5,214 bases of DNA from Bifidobacterium breve (GTDB taxonomy: Bacteria > Actinomycetota > Actinomycetes > UBA12327), in the NCBI GenBank assembly GCA_943332445.1, contig CALQPL010000098.1, forward strand, positions 1-5,214, written 5' to 3'. The position numbers and the translations under genes are program-made. Below are positions 1-4,164 of this stretch, piece after piece; position 1 is the first letter of the stretch, and every line of letters begins with the position of its first letter. The notes under the pieces are model-generated. The model saw only the letters and a list, made by a program, of their open reading frames with translations, was not told the origin of the DNA and searched no databases.

Positions 1-601
1 AGGGACCGACTTGCGTCCACAAAACCGCTAGCACCATTCCCAGTGCCGAGTAGGCAACACCAGGCAGCAACGTACGCAACAAGATGTCGCGCAAGAGACG
101 AATGGATGAGGCATTTTCAACGATGGCGATAACCACGCCAACAAGAAGAGAGTTGATGAAGGCGTAAACCACACCGCTGACCAGGGCAGGAAGCAGGACC
201 TTGGGGAAGTCCCCGGGTTCCAACGTTGAGGTCCCGCCCAGCGCTGAATAGATCGCGCCACCGGCGGTAACAGCCAAAACCAACTGGCCTGCGTTGAAAA
301 CGCGCTTGACCGGTGCGATTCGTGTGACGTCACACACCGAGGCAAGAGCAACGAGGACACCGCCCCACACACCCAACACGATGTAGGCAGCAATGGCTAC
401 CGGGGTCGTGACCGTAATGGTGAGGCCTGCGGTTCGAGTGCCCGGTCCGACTGGCAATGAATCAGCAAGAACATAGAGAACAGCGAAAACCAAAATGGGG
501 AGCCACTGATCGATGTGACCCATGGCAAAGATGCTGAGACCAAGCGCGGCCGCAACAACGGTGACAATCACCAGCCGTGCAGCGCGGGGAAGCTCGCGCA
601 T
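1..601 (-). CDS. Multi-pass membrane protein, N-terminal sensor half of a probable HD-GYP/GGDEF-type signalling protein (partial)
   Basis: The frame is open from an ATG at 601-599 to the left edge, giving 200 residues with no stop. AGGAG at 611-607 lies 5 bases before the ATG and fixes this start. The translation is strongly hydrophobic, with likely membrane segments at about residues 9-28, 33-49, 59-90, 102-121, 134-162 and 178-196. Charged stretches such as TRIAPVKRVFNAGQ (93-106) and ENASSIRLLRD (162-172) lie between them. The patterns KRVFNAGQLVLAV...IYSALGG and LVSGVVYAFINSLLVGVVIAIVE-like helices (split here between 98-122 and 140-162) recall, from memory, the membrane domain that precedes HD-GYP phosphodiesterase domains in actinobacteria and Firmicutes. 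The catalytic part lies outside the window, so a GGDEF domain or a stand-alone membrane protein remains possible. It is divergent from the unknown gene at 1041. The membrane nature is sure; the signalling role is inferred. Confidence 0.72.
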   Translation of the reverse strand, partial: MRELPRAARLVIVTVVAAALGLSIFAMGHIDQWLPILVFAVLYVLADSLPVGPGTRTAGLTITVTTPVAIAAYIVLGVWGGVLVALASVCDVTRIAPVKRVFNAGQLVLAVTAGGAIYSALGGTSTLEPGDFPKVLLPALVSGVVYAFINSLLVGVVIAIVENASSIRLLRDILLRTLLPGVAYSALGMVLAVLWTQVGP

Positions 602-666
602 CAATGCTCCTGCCACAAAGGGGTGAGAGCGATACGGGGACCGACAGCGGGATGGTTCACATTAAC

Positions 667-683
667 GCCAGGAAACGCCTGGC
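667..683 (-). repeat. Inverted repeat in the leader of the membrane protein gene
   Basis: GCCAGG (667-672) and CCTGGC (678-683) form a perfect 6-base-pair stem around a 5-base loop. It lies about 65 bases before the minus-strand ATG and downstream of the TAAGAT box at 698-693. It would therefore fall at the very start of a minus-strand transcript, if that box is used. There is no U-run after it, so it does not look like a terminator. It could equally be a protein-binding site. Confidence 0.4.
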
Positions 684-760
684 TCGAGAAGCATCTTAAA
701 CATGGTGGGTAACACCCCCAGGGATTCATGTCACAGTCACCGCTTGTTGACTATGCAAGA

Positions 761-799
761 TCCGCTCCGCTTGGGGGAAGAGCGGACCGAAGTCCGCTC
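761..799. repeat. Two mutually exclusive hairpins sharing one strand
   Basis: TCCGCTC occurs twice as a direct repeat (761-767 and 793-799), with its complement GAGCGGA (780-786) between them. The middle segment can pair upstream (7 pairs, 12-base loop holding GGGGG) or downstream (8 pairs, GAGCGGAC/GTCCGCTC, 4-base loop), but not both. Read on the plus strand the short loop is CGAA. Read on the minus strand it is UUCG closed by a C-G pair, the well-known extra-stable cUUCGg tetraloop, and the longer loop then carries CCCCC. This is the form of a switching RNA leader, or of a small RNA with a C-rich loop. Three alternating half-sites for a DNA-binding protein would also explain it. No U-run follows on either strand. 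Confidence 0.5.
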
Positions 800-807
800 A
801 AGTGGAG

Positions 808-847
808 CACAACAATGTTTCAGTACTGCAGACATTGCAATGTTGTG
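808..847. repeat. Nested inverted repeats and a 12-base palindrome
   Basis: CACAACA (808-814) is complementary to TGTTGTG (841-847). Inside lies a second option, CAATGT (813-818) with ACATTG (832-837). ACATTGCAATGT (832-843) is itself a perfect palindrome. The options compete with one another, so an RNA made here could not form all of them. The AT-rich palindrome would also suit a dimeric DNA-binding protein. Confidence 0.35.
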
Positions 848-870
848 TGCAGCTGAACTGCACACGTGTG
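845..870. promoter_or_regulatory. Candidate operator or hairpin: GTGTGCAG-N5-CTGCACAC with overlapping palindrome
   Basis: GTGTGCAG (845-852) and CTGCACAC (858-865) are perfect inverted 8-mers around the 5-base loop CTGAA, 21 bases in total. The right arm continues into GTGTG (866-870), making the palindrome CACACGTGTG (861-870). The spacing and symmetry suit a dimeric transcription factor site between two divergent genes. No regulator gene in the window is an obvious partner, so which protein would bind is unknown. A stem-loop in a plus-strand leader is the alternative. Confidence 0.4.
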
Positions 871-917
871 AATCACCACGCTGCCGATCCCGGTACCGCT
901 CTCTTCAGTTTTAGTGC

Positions 918-998
918 GGTCTACAGGCAAAACCCACAGACCTGATACGACCTCTCGAGTTCCGGGACTCAAGGGGCTGCCGTTACACAAGTGAACGG
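918..998 (+). other. Potential structured leader of the 423-residue protein gene
   Basis: Three stems can form in a row just before the plus-strand gene. GGTCT (918-922) pairs with AGACC (938-942) around a loop with CAAAA. CCTCTCGAGT (951-960) pairs with ACTCAAGGGG (967-976), ten positions with one C-A mismatch and one G-T, loop TCCGGG. CCGTT (980-984) pairs with AACGG (994-998). I could not match the set to TPP, cobalamin, c-di-GMP or other riboswitch cores that I know. It may be a leader of unknown role or chance structure in GC-rich DNA. Confidence 0.3.
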
Positions 999-1040
999 TG
1001 TGAAGTCACTGGAGTCAAGCCTGACCAGCGCCTAGGCACA

Positions 1041-2312
1041 ATGTACCGCCTGAAATCGCCCAAATGGCTCAAGCCAGGGCAGGCTCGCCACGACACCTCC
1101 CCTGCACTGACCTACGCTGAGTCGGTGGCTGGACCCGAAAACAAGCGCCGTGAGGCCTACGACCTCCTCATCAGGGGGCTCCTTGGGCTGCGCGCGCAAG
1201 GCATCAGCGAAAGCGAATTTCTCGCCCACACCCTGCCAGGTCTGCTCGCCGCTATCGACTCGGCTGAACTCTCCCCCTCGGTGCAGGCGGAATCTTCGCC
1301 CGCGAGGCAGGTATCCATTGGTGAACAGCGCATTGAGAGCACCATGCAACCGGCGCGCCGCCCACGCCTGCTCGTTGCGGGGCTTACGGTTGTAACAGAA
1401 GATTTTTCCCAAGGAATGACGCCACTCCTGGCGACTTCCCCCGAAGGAGCTGAAGTGACCACCCTGCGCTTGCGCCCTGACCTTGAAGCAGCCTTGCGGC
1501 AGATTCAAGGCATTCGCGCTGCCAGCGTGGTGACCAACGGCAAGAGCGAGCCCACCGAAATCCATATCTTGGCCATGAGCGGTAAAGCTCCCAAGCAAAT
1601 CGTGCGCGACGTTCAATCTCTTGCCATGGCTCAGTTTGACCTCGACATTGATCACCGCATCGTGAGCGTGGTTCAACTCGAAGACTCCGACCTTGCCCCC
1701 ACACCACCCCAGCAGCCTTCAGGTCAACACGACAGCATCACAACAGATGCCGAGACGGATCTGACCGCTGATGTCGTGGAGTTTGACCTGCGTGAGCCCG
1801 TCGGCTTGTCTGTCGTTCCGGACGCACGCAATTCCGGCAATAACAGCTACAACGCCGATGCCACCGCACGCGTGATGGCGGTTCCAGAACGCGTCGAAGT
1901 CGCCGATGAAGCCACCCAGACCGAGCGTGCGGACAACGCCCAACGCCCCACCATCAGTGCTATCACCGTGCGCACCAGCGGAGACGAAGCCGAAGTCAGC
2001 GTTGCTCTGACCGCCAATGGCCACACTTTCGAAGGCCAGCTCACCGGCCCAGCCAATATTTCGCATCGGCCACGCCTGGTTGCTCAAGCAACGCTTGCAG
2101 CAGTCAGCGAACTCCTTGGCCAACAAGCCACGATCGAATCCGTCACGATCATCCCCAGCGGATCAAAATCCATTGTGCTGACCGTGGTGTCAATCATGAC
2201 CCCGCGCGTTGGGGAACAAGATCTCACCGGCTCAGCGTTAATCCGCGGCGACGAAGCCGACGCGGTGGCGCGATCTGTGCTTGATGCGCTTAATCGCCGA
2301 ATCAGCGGCTAG
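1041..2312 (+). CDS. Conserved-looking protein of unknown function, 423 residues
   Basis: I cannot name this protein. It is soluble, without signal peptide or membrane helices. Residues 1-75 are charged, with a helical stretch at 36-73 (RREAYDLLIRGLLGLRAQG...). Residues 76-140 are variable. A first compact domain at about 143-214 has an alternating strand/helix pattern and striking sequence (PTEIHILAMSG, KQIVRDVQSLAMAQF, LDIDHRIVSVVQLE). A low-complexity T/Q/D/N-rich linker spans about 215-300. A second domain at 302-423 has strands AEVSVALTANGHTFEGQL and SKSIVLTVVSIMTP and two helices, ending in ARSVLDALNRRISG. Its strand-strand-helix layout with G at turns recalls the LeuA regulatory fold, an inference only. 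I remember similar pairs of segments in unnamed proteins of Firmicutes and actinobacteria. ATG 1041 is the first usual start in an open frame; the ribosome site (AGG at 1034-1036) is weak. The divergent neighbour is a membrane signalling protein, so a shared pathway is possible. Confidence 0.85.
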   Translation: MYRLKSPKWLKPGQARHDTSPALTYAESVAGPENKRREAYDLLIRGLLGLRAQGISESEFLAHTLPGLLAAIDSAELSPSVQAESSPARQVSIGEQRIESTMQPARRPRLLVAGLTVVTEDFSQGMTPLLATSPEGAEVTTLRLRPDLEAALRQIQGIRAASVVTNGKSEPTEIHILAMSGKAPKQIVRDVQSLAMAQFDLDIDHRIVSVVQLEDSDLAPTPPQQPSGQHDSITTDAETDLTADVVEFDLREPVGLSVVPDARNSGNNSYNADATARVMAVPERVEVADEATQTERADNAQRPTISAITVRTSGDEAEVSVALTANGHTFEGQLTGPANISHRPRLVAQATLAAVSELLGQQATIESVTIIPSGSKSIVLTVVSIMTPRVGEQDLTGSALIRGDEADAVARSVLDALNRRISG

Positions 2313-2388
2313 ACCAGACCCACCGCCAAGGCACGCGGGTACTCACCGCTAAGGTTTGGTTCACTATCTGAGCCTTTTGGAGTCTGTT

Positions 2389-2463
2389 ATGAGCAAGCGT
2401 GCCCGCAAGCGTCGTTCACGTAAGAAGAATGGCGCCAACCACGGCAAGAAGCCCAACGCTTAA
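2389..2463 (+). CDS. Large-subunit ribosomal protein bL37
   Basis: This 24-residue, extremely basic peptide starts MSKRARKRRSRKK and ends ANHGKKPNA. It matches the length and NHGK-PN tail of bL37, the tiny 50S protein described from mycobacterial ribosomes and conserved across actinobacteria. It should bind 23S rRNA near the peptidyl transferase centre. It is not the other small actinobacterial protein bS22 (AURKAIP1/COX24 type), which has a different sequence. GGAG at 2379-2382 stands 6 bases before the ATG and supports translation. The gene is preceded by 76 bases after the upstream stop, with no clear terminator. It ends 7 bases from the stop of convergent rsrA, again with no visible terminator. 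It is easy to miss because of its size. Confidence 0.9.
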   Translation: MSKRARKRRSRKKNGANHGKKPNA

Positions 2464-2470
2464 TTCAGCG

Positions 2471-2728
2471 CTATTCCTGCTCTTCAATGGTGACCGACGT
2501 AATGGTCATCGACACCCTTTGACGCAATTCATCTGGGGCTGACTCACACCCACAGGCACGGGCAACCAGTGCCTTCACCGATTGGCCTTCGCCGATCGTG
2601 TCCACACATGACTCACACAGCTCTAGGTGAGCACGAATTGCTGCGCAGGTTTGTGGGTCTGCTTCACCGTCAATGAACTCATAGACGCGCGCAATGACTT
2701 CGGTACATTCAAAAACTTGCTCGGTCAT
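2471..2728 (-). CDS. rsrA: Zinc-binding redox-sensing anti-sigma factor of the RsrA type
   Basis: This 85-residue protein should hold SigR inactive in reduced, zinc-bound form and release it when its cysteines form a disulphide. The ZAS signature H-x3-C-x2-C is present as H34, C38 and C41. With C8 this gives the set equivalent to C11, H37, C41 and C44 of Streptomyces RsrA, including the redox-switch pair. C28 also lines up with C31. Further on, the usual adjacent CC before the GxxxxP-E-LR segment is replaced by ACGC, with cysteines at 59 and 61. The tail APDELRQRVSMTI is typical. It starts inside the sigma gene through an ATGA overlap (2728-2725), with AGGAG at 2740-2736 seven bases upstream, so the two proteins are translationally coupled in a fixed ratio. 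The TAG stop faces bL37 at 7 bases. Confidence 0.92.
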   Translation of the reverse strand: MTEQVFECTEVIARVYEFIDGEADPQTCAAIRAHLELCESCVDTIGEGQSVKALVARACGCESAPDELRQRVSMTITSVTIEEQE

Positions 2729-3366
2729 GACGCATCTCCTGCCGGGATGAGGCCACGCTCGCGCGCGTAGTCCTGCAATAGCGTGCGCAACATTGACCGG
2801 CCTCGATTAAGTCGTGACATCACGGTTCCAATCGGTGTATCCATGATCTCTGCGATCTCCTTGTAGGCAAAACCTTCCACATCAGCTAAGTACACCGCCA
2901 TGCGAAAATCCGATGGTAATTCCTGTAGCGCCTTTTTCACATCCGAATCGGGCAGATGATCCAGAGCCTCGGTTTCGGCGCTTCGTAGACCGCGTGAGGT
3001 GTGAGCCTCTGCGCGCACTAACTGCCAGTCCTCGACACCATCGGCATCCGACTGCAACGGCTCGCGCTGCTTCTTGCGATACGAGTTAATAAACGTATTG
3101 GTCAAGATGCGATACATCCACGCCTTGAGGTTGGTTCCATCTTGGTATTGGTGAAACGATGCATAGGCCTTCGCAAAGGTGTCTTGGACCAAGTCTTCGG
3201 CGTCTTGGGGATTGTGCGTCAATCGCATCGCCGCGCTATACAACTGGTCCAAAAGCGGCATGGCATCTCGCTCAAAGCGGGCAGTCCGCTCTGCCGCAGA
3301 TTCAGTAGCCACAGTGCTCAACGCTACCGGAACATCGATGGTCTCCATGATGCCTAGAACACCCAC
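2725..3366 (-). CDS. sigR: ECF sigma factor SigR/SigH, thiol-oxidative stress regulator
   Basis: A group 4 (ECF) sigma factor that directs RNA polymerase to thiol-stress promoters (thioredoxin, mycothiol and proteostasis genes in relatives). Sigma2 spans about residues 35-102, with DAEDLVQDTFAKAY (55-68) contacting core polymerase and LKAWMYRILTNTFINSYRKK (80-99) reading the -10 element. Sigma4 spans about 143-196, with the helix-turn-helix YKEIAEIMDTPIGTVMSRLN reading the -35. The pair with RsrA and the sequence mark it as SigR (Streptomyces) or SigH (mycobacteria). Two starts compete: GTG at 3366, with AAAGG seven bases upstream (213 residues), and ATG at 3348 (207 residues), which lies at the likely 5' end of the self-activated transcript. 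I list the longer form. It follows HMCES by only 10 bases and overlaps rsrA by four. Confidence 0.93.
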   Translation of the reverse strand: MGVLGIMETIDVPVALSTVATESAAERTARFERDAMPLLDQLYSAAMRLTHNPQDAEDLVQDTFAKAYASFHQYQDGTNLKAWMYRILTNTFINSYRKKQREPLQSDADGVEDWQLVRAEAHTSRGLRSAETEALDHLPDSDVKKALQELPSDFRMAVYLADVEGFAYKEIAEIMDTPIGTVMSRLNRGRSMLRTLLQDYARERGLIPAGDAS

Positions 3367-3384
3367 GAGGTGACCTTTATTCCC
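3358..3384 (-). promoter_or_regulatory. SigR-dependent autoregulatory promoter of sigR-rsrA
   Basis: On the minus strand GGGAAT (3384-3379) is followed by exactly 18 bases and GTT (3360-3358). This is the published SigR/SigH consensus (GGGAAT-N18/19-GTT) without a mismatch. The -35 box straddles the TAA stop of the HMCES gene, and the -10 lies inside the first codons of the long sigR frame. Initiation 6-9 bases past GTT would fall at about 3352-3347, at or next to the ATG at 3348, predicting a leaderless or nearly leaderless mRNA. Self-activation of sigR/sigH from such a site is known in Streptomyces and Mycobacterium. Confidence 0.85.
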
Positions 3385-4111
3385 CCAACGGATCGATCAG
3401 CCGGGGACCGTTATTGGCCACCGCGTTCACGGCTGTACTTACCGGATAGATCTGAAGTTCGAGTTGACCTGCGGGTTTCATCAAACCTGCAATCTCGTTT
3501 CGGTCCTGTAGATCGGGATCCAACCATGCATCCCAGGCATCGGCAGTAACGGTCATCGGCATCCGATCGTGGATGGCTTCAAAGTTCGCAGTAGCTGCCG
3601 TGGTCAAAATCGTGCAGGTGATCAATACCTCATCGGCTTGCCCGACACGCGACGGATCACGCCAAAGTTCATACAAACCAGCCATGGGCAAACTCGTGTG
3701 ATCTGCTGGGCGAATGAAGTACGGCTGCTTGAGCACCTTTCCATTTTTGCCTCGCTTGGCATCTGGATCATCCGCGTCAGGCGTATGCCACTCATAAAAA
3801 CCATCTGCTGGAATCAAGCAGCGCTGCTTAGCAAACGCATGACGAAATGACGGCTTGGTTGCGGCGGTTTCGGCACGGGCATTAATCATGTGTGAGGCCA
3901 TGGACGTGTCTTTCGACCAAGAGGGCACCAAGCCCCACCGCATGACCTTGAGTTCACGTCGATCATGGGCTTGGACCACCGTCAATACATCCGTGGTCGG
4001 CGCGACGTTGTAACTCGGTGCGGGAATCCGCCCGCCCGTGCCGTCGTGATCAATGTGGAATTGCTCCATCAACTGATCTGGTTGCCGGCCTGCGGCATAT
4101 CGCCCGCACAT
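3377..4111 (-). CDS. HMCES/YedK-type SRAP protein, abasic-site DNA-protein crosslinker
   Basis: This 244-residue SRAP-domain protein should form a thiazolidine crosslink with abasic sites in single-stranded DNA, shielding them from strand breakage. It starts MCGRY, so C2 is exposed as the catalytic residue once Met1 is removed. Other family hallmarks are YNVAPT (34-39), RWGLVPSW (58-65), INARAET (76-82, N77 and R79 for DNA binding), FYEW (105-108, catalytic E107) and IHDRMP (180-185, catalytic H181). The set is complete and the length is normal, so it should be active. A charged insert around 111-126 (DADDPDAKRGKNGK) lengthens the loop after FYEW. AGG at 4122-4120 lies eight bases before the ATG. 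No LexA box is seen in the 53 bases upstream. Its stop codon lies inside the sigR promoter, so read-through would reach sigR. Synteny next to sigH and aroA is known in mycobacteria. Confidence 0.93.
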   Translation of the reverse strand: MCGRYAAGRQPDQLMEQFHIDHDGTGGRIPAPSYNVAPTTDVLTVVQAHDRRELKVMRWGLVPSWSKDTSMASHMINARAETAATKPSFRHAFAKQRCLIPADGFYEWHTPDADDPDAKRGKNGKVLKQPYFIRPADHTSLPMAGLYELWRDPSRVGQADEVLITCTILTTAATANFEAIHDRMPMTVTADAWDAWLDPDLQDRNEIAGLMKPAGQLELQIYPVSTAVNAVANNGPRLIDPLGE

Positions 4112-4164
4112 GCCATCAGCCTGCCACGGCCGGAACCGCTCTGGGAATCAGTAGGCTGACATTT
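4112..4164. promoter_or_regulatory. Divergent promoter region between HMCES and aroA
   Basis: Both genes must be driven from these 53 bases or from within coding sequence. On the plus strand TAGGCT (4152-4157) fits the TANNNT form of a -10 box and ends 7 bases before the GTG of aroA, so a leaderless aroA mRNA is possible. The same bases offer TAGG as a poor ribosome site, 9 bases from the GTG. No good -35 is present at the right distance. A GGGAAT at 4143-4148 lacks the GTT needed for a SigR promoter. Confidence 0.35.

Larger units (their letters stand above)
602..1040. other. Long divergent intergenic region rich in inverted repeats
   Basis: This stretch separates two genes transcribed away from each other and must hold both promoters. 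I see no convincing protein gene on either strand: the short open frames at 515-712 and 702-914 (plus) lack a ribosome binding site and family-like sequence. There is no tRNA-like fold. What it does hold is at least six short perfect inverted repeats (667-683, 761-799, 808-847, 845-865, 918-942, 980-998) plus the imperfect stem 951-976. Small palindromes also occur, for example CGGTACCG at 891-898. A TTGACT at 747-752 looks like a -35 box but has no matching -10. On the minus strand TAAGAT at 698-693 is a fair -10 for the membrane gene, without a clear -35. Confidence 0.7.

Noticed and set aside
28..393. Minus-strand open frame of 121 codons
   Set aside because: It is a shadow of the membrane protein frame, rich in Cys, Trp and Ser, starts internally without a ribosome site, and the other frame has clear membrane segments.
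747..775. Housekeeping promoter with TTGACT at 747-752
   Set aside because: No TANNNT-like -10 at 16-18 bases; the sequence there is CTTGGG.
761..799. Known actinobacterial 6C small RNA
   Set aside because: Only one C-rich loop with five C residues on the minus strand; the family needs two loops of six or more.
702..914. Plus-strand open frame of 70 codons in the intergenic region (and a similar one at 515-712)
   Set aside because: No ribosome site, no recognisable sequence pattern, and they run through the inverted repeats; 515-712 also overlaps the membrane gene.
951..976. Rho-independent terminator
   Set aside because: The stem has a mismatch and is followed by CTGCCGTT rather than a U-run, and no gene ends just upstream.
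918..1010. TPP or cobalamin riboswitch suggested by ACCTGATACG and GTCACTGG
   Set aside because: Only isolated short matches; the remaining conserved core bases and their order are missing.
1032..1676. Long minus-strand open frame opposite the 423-residue gene (also 1719-2126)
   Set aside because: GC-rich antisense shadow; the plus-strand frame runs uninterrupted for 423 codons with domain-like sequence.
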